A stretch of DNA of 64,000 nucleotides from Agriotes lineatus (taxonomy: Eukaryota > Arthropoda > Insecta > Coleoptera > Elateridae), in assembly GCA_940337035.1 (NCBI GenBank), contig CALNHX010005246.1, positions 1 through 64,000 on the forward strand, given 5' to 3'. The notes beneath the pieces were generated by a model, which did not search any database, was not told where the DNA came from, and saw nothing but the letters and a program-made list of their open reading frames with translations. Numbering within the stretch: position 1 is the first letter of the stretch; every line of letters begins with the position of its first letter. Shown piece after piece: positions 11,050 to 21,393 of this stretch. A program made the position numbers and the translations under genes.

Positions 11050-11819
11050 TTTGATGATCGAGTGATATTCGTTACGATTATATAATGAATGGAAAATTTA
11101 TTAAACAAGAAAAAATCGTATTATTTTGTAGTAGTATCAAACCTATTAAAATCCCAAGAATAGTACTATAACAACGATGTTCAAAATCATGATTCTAGAT
11201 TGAATATTTTTAATTGTTGGACCCAGCGAAAAACCAAAACTGTTATATCACGTTGTCAAGCGTATAATCGCCGATCTATACATCGTAACTATGATAAATA
11301 GAAATTTTCTGTTGGCTTACTATGTAATGAATTATATAATCATAGCAAAAATGTTGCCTTTACTCTCCATAGGAACTTTTGGTATTATTTTGATAAGTAT
11401 GCTAAAAGCAGTATGTATTCTGTGGAATTTTAATATGTTTGAAAGGAAGATCATCTGCTTGCATATATTTAATGTTTATTACCAATTTGTTTATGAGTAC
11501 TATTTCAGCTACACAATATAATCTTATTTTACATTTTTCAATTTATTTCTAATGGATAACGGTTTCAATATGTACATATGTAATTTTATGTTACCCAGAG
11601 AGTGTGCTTATAGTTTCAAACAATACCAATAGAATTATGAGTATACTTTTTCTTTGAGTTTTTCACCTGACAGTTTTCACAATATTACAAGCGAGATGAG
11701 TGATCGCTTAAAATACAATGATAATACAATTTTGTTCATTTCGGTAATTCGAAAAAAGATTTTTGTTAGCCCCGCTGTCGAGACGTTAAGTTTAAATGGG
11801 ACATCCCGCACGACTTAGT
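11050..11819. other. non-coding DNA, nothing recognised
   Basis: AT-rich sequence. A 76-codon hydrophobic open frame at 11291-11521 has no recognisable motif and typical chance composition. Confidence 0.45.
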
Positions 11820-12225
11820 ATTTTTATACTCAGTCGAGGTTACAAATGATCACTACGTATCAAAAACAGGAAGCTGGTTTGCATTTGTAGTGTTCTCGGG
11901 CTGAAACTGACTTCAAACAACATAAACAAGAAAATCTAATTTGTTTAACAAATGTATAGACTTTAAGACATATAAAAACAATAAGTAAAACAAAAGAAAA
12001 TGATATTAAAACTTAGAATGATTGCACATTTCTAAACACAAATATAAACTAACTATGAACAACGTGCGTGCAAAATATTTAAATATTTAAATAGTTGTAG
12101 TAGACCTATTGTATCTGTCATAAAAGTACTTAAACTTAAACAATATTAAAAAAATGCAACCAAATAACTGATTTACAAGCGCGAACATTGAAGTACATCA
12201 CAACATATATATAATACACATATAT
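11820..12225. repeat. dispersed repeat copy (partner at 17850-18110)
   Basis: Stretches such as TTAAACAATATTAAAAAAATG (12136 region) and the preceding 200 bases align in order with 17850-18070, for example TTTAAACAACATTAAAAAAG. Identity is partial, so both are old copies of one repeat. Class unknown. Confidence 0.4.
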
Positions 12226-12264
12226 TGCTGGTAGGGCCTGGAAACTTAAGAAAACATTACGGCG

Positions 12265-12335
12265 CCGACATAGTCTCACTTAGAGTATAACGCGTCTCGT
12301 GCGCATGCGTGAGAGTTCGAACTCCGCCTTTAGAA
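12265..12335 (+). repeat. tRNA-like sequence, degenerate
   Basis: TATAACGCGTCTCGTGCGCATGCG followed by GAGAGTTCGAACTCC resembles a D/anticodon region followed by a T loop with a B-box-like GTTCGAACTCC. A full cloverleaf with a paired acceptor stem cannot be drawn, so a working tRNA gene is unlikely. A tRNA-derived repeat or chance similarity are the alternatives. Confidence 0.2.
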
Positions 12336-13057
12336 GCGAATTTTAAACTTGACCACTTCCCCATTGGGCGGACGACGCCGCCGCGCTTGTGCACAGCTCA
12401 CCGTATACATGAAGGAGTTGGTTGTGTGTCTCACTTCATCGGTGAGTTTTCCACTCATAGCCGCTAGCAATATAGTAAGTATTAGATATATGCATCACAA
12501 GTACGGTTCTATACGCGATTGCTTGCATAAAAACCCGGCGGGATTAATGTTCGTAAGTACATTTTATTTAGTTCGGTTTGCATATAGCTGTAACGACCGC
12601 TTATAGCTTTAGGCTACAAACATTTTCGGTACAAATTTATCTTCGAATCCTCGAGGCCTACAAATTACAATGTCGCTGATCGGGCTCGTAATCGGATGAA
12701 GGCGCCCAAACCTTGAACGACATAACACGTGGAATTTTACCACACACGATGTTGAGGATTCCCTGATTGCTACTGTGCTTCTGCGATGACGACTGACGTC
12801 ATGGCATCAACAATGGACGTTACGAAATTACGTCGCTGTTTCGCAAATTGTCTATACACGATTTACATACCGTCTGCTGGACACGCAAACGCTGTTTGCT
12901 GCACTCAAAACTTTAACACTGTAAGGCTTTCTTAAGCCACTTCTGTTTAACTTACCGTAGGCGATTTCGTACAATGCACTAGGAGTAGGTTACCCGCGTG
13001 AAAATGGTAGTTGTATTCTACAGTATGGGTTTTCAGTATTTTTTAAGAAGCCACGTA
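12336..13057. other. non-coding DNA, nothing recognised
   Basis: Moderate composition with no open frame carrying a known motif. The 85-codon frame at 12349-12606 was judged chance. Confidence 0.4.
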
Positions 13058-13755
13058 TTACTTGAATGCGCAGATACTACTTATATGTACGTACACATCC
13101 CGTTCTCTTCTGCCTTTCGATGTTGAGGCTAATATTATTATGGTTTTGCGTTGATGTGGTTTCTGCTGATAAAACTTCTTCCATCGAATTATGTCCTCTG
13201 ATGTTGTTTTTGTTCTCGTGCAGGTAATTCCTTTCTGTTTAAGTATTCTGGTCACTTGTTTGGTTTTATGTATGTTTTGGTCGTCCTTTTTCAATATATT
13301 TATATAATGATTCTACATTTCACGGTTCTGCTGTTTATGTCTTATTCTATATCGCAGTTGCCAATTACCGAATCTAAGTACTTCTGAGCGTTTTCCTGCT
13401 AAATATTGTCATTGCCAAGGTTCAGACTTACTACTTGTTCATTTTCGGATATCTTCATCACTTTTTAACGTTTAGCCTTCATACGTGTAAGTTATCATCC
13501 GTCTTTCCAAATATTTAAAGTTCTTCCAATTCATTTCGTTTAGTTTTCCGTTAACAATTTTTAGATATTTTGTCGATTACTAGTATAAATAATAGTACAC
13601 TCAGTATCCTGTCTTGAATTAGTTGTTGTAAATTCCTTAAACAATAACTGTTCTCCGTTCTCACTAGTTTTTTTATTGCTTCCTCAAGATGTCGAGTAAC
13701 TTGCCTCTGCTCGGTCTTCCATATTTTTTGCGTGGTTTTCTGTAACCTCTTTTAC
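13058..13755 (-). pseudogene. degenerate non-LTR reverse transcriptase, C-terminal part
   Basis: Reading the - strand from about 13740, broken frames give VRTENSYCLRNLQQLIQ followed by ILSVLLFILVIDKISKN, which fits the QG..LSPLLFN..ID...K block of reverse transcriptases. NWKNFKYLERRMITY and SDEDIRK follow, resembling the later F.YLG..I....EDI..R block. No full catalytic motif survives. This may be the 3' half of the relic whose 5' half is at 15440-15700. Confidence 0.35.
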
Positions 13756-14189
13756 CTACCGAAGTAGAGGCTGGTGCTTTGTACTCTGGCATCTGGCGCT
13801 GTAGTGCTCAACTTGCCCCGATTTCGGGTTACAAAGTTGAAGCGCACCTTTTTGAACTTGCGTAGCAACCATTGTGTTAGGTGTGTACTGGTAACGTGTT
13901 GACCTTAGGTGGTATATTGCGTGGTATATTAACAATTGCCTTTTGCAGGTCAATGAAAAAAAGCATATATGCAGATGCGTATTGAAATTCAACTTTTCTT
14001 TTCAGGTGGTTCTATGTTACATCTGAAACCACTCTGCGTATTTTTTATTCAATTTGCTACCGCCTTTCTTAGACGTTTCTCCAGAACACTTGGTCGCGAC
14101 GTAGAGCAACGATGTACCCCTAATTGTCCCGCCTACTACGTTTATTTTTTTATAAAGTGTTATTCCTACTGCAGCAAACATTATGGAAG

Positions 14190-15260
14190 AATAATAATGA
14201 GGACTATATTGCGATTTATTATTCATAACAGTCTTATACCACCAATACAACGTGATTTTATGCCAGCTCGCTCCACAATCACAAATTTGCTCTATTATAT
14301 AAATTCGTGGAGTGCCTATATCGATATGAAAACTCCAATTGGCGTCATATACTTAGATTTTTCAAAATCATTCGACAGAGTTCCTAAAAACACACTTCTT
14401 ACCAAAATCGGGAATTCGTGGACAATTACTGCGATGGATATCTGCCTTTTTGACTAAGTGAACTTAGTGCGGGTTGGAAACTATTATGCATCGCCTAAGA
14501 ACGCGCTGTCAGGCAAGGTTTCGTTTTAGAACCCATATTATTGTTGTTATATTTTTTGGATAACTTCTGCTCACAGTACATTCGCAGATGATTTGAAGTT
14601 GTTTGATAACGCTTTACTGTACACCGCTCAACTTTTCTGCCGTTGAAGAATGGTGTTCTAATTGGATTATTTCATTAAATAAAGAAAACTGCTGTGTATT
14701 TCGTTTCGGAACCAACGATTCAAAGCATAACTATTATTTTGAAGATGGTAAGCAGATCATAATCCGTCACTCAGATTTTGGAGTTACAACTTCTACTTGG
14801 TCATGGTCCGAACACGTTGGTGAAGGCGCTCATAAAGCTAGCAAGCCATTGTACATACCTAGGAAGTGCTTTGAAAAACCTAACTGACAGTTATTCCTTC
14901 AATTGTATAAAACATACAAACGCCCTCTGCAGGAATATGCTGTCGTCGTGTTAGAATTCACTCAACGTCAGATGGCCATCTCTCTGTTATCCAAAAGGCT
15001 ACCATAAGAGACTTGCAGAACACCAACTACCACATTTGTCCTAAAGACGACTTCGTGGTGATATGATATGATTGAGGGACCATTTACTTAAAACTGCCCC
15101 TTTAAGACTACTCAGCGCCAAAACTTGGAAAGTGGATCTGTTTGCCAGATGAGATAGTTCGTGCTCCACGTTAAACTCGTCGAAGAAGAGGTAGGATCCG
15201 TTTGTTGAAGCTTCAGTGGTGTAGACTGATACGAGTGTTTGAAGAGTATGCGAAGGGCTG
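14190..15260 (+). pseudogene. jockey/CR1-like non-LTR reverse transcriptase remnant
   Basis: In order and across three frames: RDFMPARSTITNLLYYINSW (the QFGFRPGRST-like block), GVIYLDFSKSFDRVPK (block A with catalytic Asp in YLDF), TFADDLKLF at about 14580 (the FADD box) and VEEWCSNWIISLNKEN with FGVTTSTWSWSEHV (thumb and connection). A more decayed tail to about 15260 contains text like a SALRRVRIHST block. The order is collinear with jockey- or CR1-like elements. Frameshifts and stops make it non-functional. It sits between two - strand reverse transcriptase fragments, suggesting nested insertion. Confidence 0.7.
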
Positions 15261-15439
15261 TCTACCATGTATTATTTGTTTCTTTGTGTATGCTATTTCT
15301 AATTTTAACCTTACTTTAATTAGCTTTTGTTTTGTATTCGTATATGTTTAGTTTAAATTTACAGCGTGTAGTACTAATTTGAGTTTCATTTCTTTTGAGC
15401 GTAAGGTCATCCTCTGCCCTTTTTATTATACGTATAACA

Positions 15440-15700
15440 TCAATAACAATAATACTAGTATATGTGGATTATGACGATTTTCCAATCTTTCGGTAAAGTT
15501 ATTGTAGTCCAAGCCTCTAGCATCAATTTATGCATTAACTGATGTCTTCATTCAGCCATACATTTTAACATATCTACCGTAATTTTTTCGTTTTCCTGGA
15601 TCTTCCCATTTGCAACCTTTTTATTGTATTAACGACTTTCTTCAAAGTTATGCCCATGTCTTTCTCTGCTTCTAATAATAACTCCATCAAGTGCTAATGC
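15440..15700 (-). pseudogene. degenerate non-LTR reverse transcriptase, 5' part
   Basis: The - strand near 15660-15460 reads NGKIQENEKITVDMLKCMAE followed by LMLEAWTTITLPKDWKIVII. This matches the opening of the reverse transcriptase domain (KNGKAPG.D.I..ELLK... and ...P..WK...I.PI) in non-LTR elements. Nothing of the catalytic core follows directly; the interior is replaced by the + strand relic at 14190-15260, with the likely continuation at 13755-13058. Confidence 0.45.
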
Positions 15701-17849
15701 CATATTTTCATTTTTTCATCTTCTCGCTTCTTAGGGCCTTTAGAGATATAAGTATAAAAACCTAACAACCACAGATGCAGTTTGAAACTTTAGCAATGGC
15801 CAAAATTACGTAACCAACTAATTTTTGCTATTAATCTCATTTGGCAATAAATATTACCTACAACAATACACCCTCCGACTTCGTTGACTTTCCAATAGTA
15901 TGGTGACGTTATGTTCTTTCTAAATGTGGTAGAGCATGATTTTCGGTCTTTGTGTTCATCGTAGTTACTGTGCTGCTTCTGGGTTTCTTTAAATACTTTT
16001 TTGTATTTGACATATTGAACGACTAAACAATGTTTCACTTCTATTTTTATAATCAGTTTTTTGGTCGTTTTCTTATACGTTGTGTTCCTAGTATTGAGGG
16101 TTGATAATTTAATTTTGGTGGACACCTTTTTTTGTGATATCTATCATCAAATATTGATAATTATTCCTAAGCGGAGTTCAAAATATTTGACCATTTGATA
16201 CTTCTTTTATAGTGATTAATTGTAAATCAAACTTTTTACTTTGTTGTTTCTTTTCTTTATTACACGCACCGAAGAGTTAACCTGTCTGATTCTCAGCGAT
16301 TCACAAGCTGATACTATTTAATTTGTGCATAAATGTTATCTACTGCATTTATAAAAGGATGCCACCCATGGGACTGCCAGAACAAGAGACTAAGCTAATG
16401 AGATTTTAATTTCTTAAAATTAGACACTATGAAACATAAGCCTCTCCTATCTTCTTTTTAAGTTGCTGAATCATAAGTAGTAAAAAGATTATGATAATGT
16501 GAAAGCGTTGCTTAATGCAGCCCCAACCCTGCTTAAAAGCATTGTAAGCCAATTAGGCGGAAACGTCGTTTTATGTCGACTTGGAGGTGCTTTCCATATA
16601 CATCCAGTTGATTAAAACCTGCATAGGTATAAATATTTTGATGAACATCAGACCTTTACGGTGCTGCCACTAATGCTGACGTTATTAGGTTACGAATTCA
16701 AATGCTATTGAGGAGTTTTTCCAATATTATATTTTTCCCTAGATTTTCGATTAATGTATTTTTGTGCTTTGAATAATTAATGGAAGGGTGTAATTATTTT
16801 TAACTACGGTCTATATATCAGTCATTACTAACGTTTGGCATTTTTGCGAAACAATTTTGCTACCATTAGTACATGCCGGTTGTAGGATTGGTCCCACATG
16901 CAATTTGGTAGTCAATTAATTCAATTATAATTCCGCCATAAATAATTGCTCTGAATTTATGCTCTCCATATTTTAATTTAAATCCAATTAAACATGTACT
17001 CAGAGAGAACTGATAAGGCTCGCCCACGGAAAACTAGGCTTCAGTAGAAGCCGTCCAGAAGCCTATCAGATATGTAACTGATAGCAATAGTGGCTGTAAG
17101 TAACCGAGTCTGTCCATGTCGAAGTAACGATGCTGCATTCTTATCGCATAAACGGGTCAATGATAAAGCAAGTATCGACCTACGGAGCATCAAAGATACG
17201 GTTGTTAGTTGGAGGCACGTAACCGGATATGTTCGTAACGAAAGCGCTACCGGAAGTGGAGCTATCTTATCAAAGAACACTAAATTCCATTCCCCCTTTA
17301 AATACGTTCCACAGATTTCGTGTGCTCCAGGATTAATAACAAAAGCTGGAAACTTCTCAATGAGGGCCTTAAATGCGTAACCAGGCACCCTTTTTCAACG
17401 GGAATAAGTGAGTTTTGCTGTTGCGGCTTGTTCACGTTGTTTGTTTCATCTTCGTGTGCGATTTAGCTAGTATGAGATTGGGGTTTTGACGCATTCTATT
17501 TTATGCTGTCTTAGAGGCCTCCTCCTAGTTAAAATTCGCATCAGCATACATTTTGCAACTTACCTTTCTTATATTACGAAAGAGCATTTTTATGCGGTTT
17601 AATTTTTGCATTTGCCTTAGTTTATATTTTTGAATCTCTTAATTCAACATTTTTTTTTAAATTATGGGATAAGAATGCTTCTAAACAAGTACCATACCGC
17701 TACTCGGAAATCAACACAGCTGTGTATTTAGGGGCAGACAAATAACTATTGCAATATAAAGCTAAATAGATTTTCCAGAATATAATACATAATAATAATA
17801 ATAATAATAGTACTCAGGAATACGATTTTCGTATAAGGATATTGTGTCA
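15701..17849. other. non-coding DNA with a both-strand-open island
   Basis: A lysine-rich - strand frame (15790-16125, 111 codons) has no recognised motif and may be upstream debris of the adjacent non-LTR relic. From about 16540 to 17400 the DNA is of higher complexity; at 16910-16990 it has several TAATTA/AATTAA cores. The stretch 17041-17388 is open on both strands (115 and 96 codons) without resemblance to any family. A conserved non-coding element is a fair guess. A short ATA/ATT microsatellite lies near 17790. Confidence 0.35.
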
Positions 17850-18115
17850 TTATTTGCCTAAAACACAGAGCCCCCTGTAACTTTAGTGCTGACATCAACT
17901 TAAAACAATATGCACAATAAAAGCCAATTTGTTCACACAAATAAGCAAAGATATATTGATCTTTTAAATGCACACATAAAACAATAAAGAAATTGGGATT
18001 AACCCTTAGAACCCTTACAAATACATTTATATTTAAACAACATTAAAAAAGACACCAAAATAACTGTCTTTAATACGCAAATATTCTGTTGCATACAAGT
18101 CCGTCTTCGTTCGAT
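17850..18115. repeat. dispersed repeat copy (partner at 11820-12225)
   Basis: It is collinear with 11820-12225 through short blocks such as CAATTTGTTCACACAAATAA and TTTAAACAACATTAAAAA. Old and diverged; no terminal repeats or coding capacity seen. Confidence 0.4.
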
Positions 18116-18346
18116 ATTTCGCCGCGTCTCGCACTGTAATCAGATACACACGCTTTCACGCACGTTCACGCGTTTAAACACTGGAGTCACAACGCGCCAA
18201 TGTTCACCTGGTTTTGAGACGTAATATGATGCAATCCACTGTTTGTGCAGATCCAAAAGGTGAAAACCACGAACGTTTAATAATTGCGGTAGGTAAATAA
18301 TCAAATACGCTGCTTTACACCTGGTGCGGGCTTCTCCACGATGTTA

Positions 18347-18575
18347 AGCTCGGTACTGACTTGAGCATTTTTACGCGCACGAACGGTTTGCGCGTAAAAT
18401 TGCTCTAATCAGTACCAGCCCGAATTTGCGTGCGCGTACGCGGCAACACGCACGAACGCAATCCATCGCTTGTCGGTTTAATAGCTCGGTACTGACTTGA
18501 GCATTTTTACGCGCACGAACAGCTTACGAGCACACACGTTCGTGCGCGTAAAAATGCTCAAGACAGTACCGAGCT
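18347..18575. mobile_element. foldback MITE made of three copies of one 38-bp unit
   Basis: The unit AGCTCGGTACTGACTTGAGC followed by ATTTTTACGCGCACGAAC occurs at 18347 (+), 18483 (+) and inverted at 18538-18575. The last two form a hairpin with 38-bp arms, a single mismatch and a 17-base loop. The first is itself followed by a degenerate inverted partner near 18385-18418. The repeated GCGCACG sequence makes this a local GC-rich spot. No coding capacity. Confidence 0.75.
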
Positions 18576-18835
18576 TTAAAGACGAAGCTCTCGGTGTTGG
18601 TTGTTGTTTACTTCAAGGGGCGGCATTACCTTGCTCGGCGATGCTTTCCACTTGTATTAAACTGGATGTTTTAGAGCTCGCAGAACTACGCTGAGACTTG
18701 ACTTGGAGTAATCTCTTGAAGTCGGGGCGCTATTCCAGCGCCCTGCACTAAATATACTTACTGGGCGTTGGCGAAGTTCGGCAACGTGAATAAGTAACTG
18801 CCCACATCAAGTTTCGCACCACGAATGAATCTTTG

Positions 18836-19443
18836 CAAGCTCAAAAACGCACTTCCGGCAACGCTTAAATACATCGCACACTAAGAATTACGCTGTTTAC
18901 AGGTGACGGAACTCCACACGCTGACGGCAGTTCAAAACTTAAATACATTTACTTACTAGTGACTATTACAATACACAAACGTACAAATTGGCTGTATATC
19001 GCACGATTATTAATTACTGTAATTGAGCTCATGTGGACCGAGGTCAGGTCCCGTTTCATGGTGCTTTTAATTTAGATTTAATAGTGATAAATTTGGAAAA
19101 CAATAAACTTATCAATTTAAATAAATCATATACATATTGCAAGTAATATTTGCAGTTATTACAATGTTAACAGAGCTGTAACACTCAATTTAAAAGAAAA
19201 GCGTTGGTGCAGTGTAAATTATATAAGACTTTCTATTTGAGAGTACATCTTTTCCAAATGTCAGTTTAACGAGGGGACAATAAAAAAGCTACTAGCGTAA
19301 AGGTACTTTTTCATTCAAATTCAGACATTTTATGAGTAGTATCAAAAGTCATAAGCATGGGGTTCTGTCATCTGTAAACAGCGTAATTCTTAGTGTGCGA
19401 TTTATTTGAGCATTGCCGGAAGTGAGTGTTTTGAGCATGCGGA
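18836..19443. repeat. element or pair bounded by 75-bp inverted repeats
   Basis: Bases from about 18836 to 18912, including CACTTCCGGCAACGCTTAAA and GAATTACGCTGTTTACAGGT, recur in inverted orientation at about 19366-19443. The interior is AT-rich and non-coding. This is either one non-autonomous element or two inverted copies of a short repeat. Confidence 0.6.
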
Positions 19444-20087
19444 ATAACGCACTTTAATAGTTTCAAGATGGTGTTTAAAAAGGAGATGTCTCTGTTTTTC
19501 TTGTCTTGTATACCCTTTCTAAAAATAGTGGTATTGTAATGGTCAACTGTCACGCTGTAGGTCCTCTACCTTCCATAGACATATTGCTAATTTGAAAAAA
19601 GTAGTTTTTATCTTTCTGCTGATTTTATATGATATTCCCTACCTTCTTTTATATTCCATATTTTCAGTAACTGTTTCCCATTACCTTTCTTTGATTACTT
19701 TTTATTTCTAAATTTACTCTGTTTCTAATTTCCACTTATACTGCACGTACTTCTGGTGTTGGTGTACTTCTGTACTTTAAATACGTTTCTCGTTTCTCAT
19801 GTGGTAGCTTTACTTTTGGCGCATACTAAGGTGGTGTTTATAGTATACTACGATACGTGAGCAGTAAGTACATTTTACTATGTCGTGAAAAAACGAGATT
19901 CGAATGGTCGAGTTTTTTTTTACTTTCCGGACCTTTAACAAGCACTTAAAGATCGAGTATCGTATAATATTTTTCACGTGGTTGATGAACCAGTCAGGTG
20001 TCGTAAGATCAACATGCTTGATCTATCAACGACGCTGGTAAGCATATGAAAAAATACAATCGTGCTAAAAAGTTTATATTATTTCGG
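19444..20087. other. non-coding DNA, nothing recognised
   Basis: T-rich sequence with no recognised coding or repeat signal. Confidence 0.4.
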
Positions 20088-20400
20088 CACAACCTGCCGA
20101 AGTAGTGTTTTCGATGTCCACTATTTTTACAAGTGTACAATTTTTGTGGTAACCGCTCAATCAATTGCGACCAACCCAAAATTATATGAAAGGTATTTCC
20201 GCTACCGATATTGATAAATCGCTGACTCGATTTTAAACCGATATCGCTCGTCTAGGCTTGACAATTATTAGTTCTCGTCTCCTTTGCGAGTTCCCTTTTG
20301 CTGAAGTTGTCGCACGTATAGCGGGATCATGTATATATCATAATATGATAATGGCCATACCACAGTTAAAACACCGTTTCAACAGTTTACGCATGGCAAA
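20088..20400. repeat. dispersed repeat copy (partner at 30290-30980)
   Basis: Blocks such as AACCCAAAATTATATGAAAGG, CGATTTTAAACCGATATC and AAACACCGTTTCAACAGTTTACG recur in the same order at 30345-30980. There, about 400 extra bases separate the first block from the rest, so one copy carries an insertion or the other a deletion. Class unknown. Confidence 0.55.
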
Positions 20401-20562
20401 AACCGCTCCATGCCAACAGTGTGCCGAAGTATGATAAGGAACTTGCACATCCTTATCTTGTTAATTTTACGTTTTCCCAGCGCTTCAAATGCTGATTTTT
20501 TCATGCTTTTTCTGTTGGGCCAGCTTTATCAAGCTGGTGTGTTACTGGAATCGTGTCTGATA

Positions 20563-21389
20563 TACCGGGTGACAATGAGATTCGGGCCATGCTTATATCT
20601 TCTTTATTTATGAATGGATTTGGATAAAATTTTATACCAAGATACTATACATATTTTCTGATTGGCCGATACATATAGTCAAAATGGCTAACTTCCGGTT
20701 TTACCGGAAATTATACCAACTTTGATTTTTTAAATGGAATACCCTGTATATTTTGTGTTTTTCTGAATCTACGACTCAAATTACATACAACAGTGTTACC
20801 AAATTTGCTTAGGTATTATTAGTTATTACATAAAAATATTTTACAATTAATTTTCAGTTTCAGAGATAAAGTAGTGCATAATGCATATCGTTAGATTGGT
20901 AATTGCATTTTCTATCTAATGGCAAGATGGCTCTTAGTAGGTGCCATTTAAAAAAAGTGACTTTTTCTTAAAAAACGAGCTTAACAAACTATATTCATTT
21001 ATTAAAGGTTTGTTATTGACCTTATTGATAAAATAGCTATTATTAAGAGTTGCTAGAGTCAATTAGAATAGATTTTTCCAAGTGAAGGCCTTCTATGGTA
21101 CAAAATGAAAACTAAAAAAATCATTTTTTTTGTTTAAAAAAATTGAAATTTGACAAGACTATTATATGTAATTTGACTCGTAGATTCAGAAAAACTTAAC
21201 ATATACAGGATGTTCCATTTAAAAAATCAAAGTTATTATCATTTCCCGTAAAACCGGAAGTCAACCATTTTGACTATATCTATCGGCCAAACAGAAATTA
21301 TGTCTAGTATCTTGGTATAAAATTTTATCCAAATCTATTCATAAATAAAGAAGATATAAGCATGGCCCTAGTCTCATTGTCACCCGGTA
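20563..21389. mobile_element. foldback transposon with about 240-bp inverted arms
   Basis: The ends read TACCGGGTGACAATGAGA, and the two arms (about 20563-20810 and 21140-21389) are highly similar inverted copies. The element is flanked by GATA on both sides (20559-20562 and 21390-21393), a possible 4-bp target duplication. Each arm also contains a second terminus-like TACAGGGTATTCC read inward from about 20753 (TACAGGATGTTCC in the other arm), so an arm looks like a unit with its own two ends. There is no transposase gene. Confidence 0.75.
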
Positions 21390-21393
21390 GATA

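Noticed and set aside
12265..12335. A functional tRNA gene
   Set aside because: No acceptor-stem pairing or clear anticodon arm; kept only as a tRNA-like repeat with low confidence.
17041..17388. Opposite 115- and 96-codon open frames
   Set aside because: Open on both strands with no family resemblance; kept only as a non-coding island.
17780..17815. ATA/ATT microsatellite as a feature of interest
   Set aside because: Ordinary short simple repeat.
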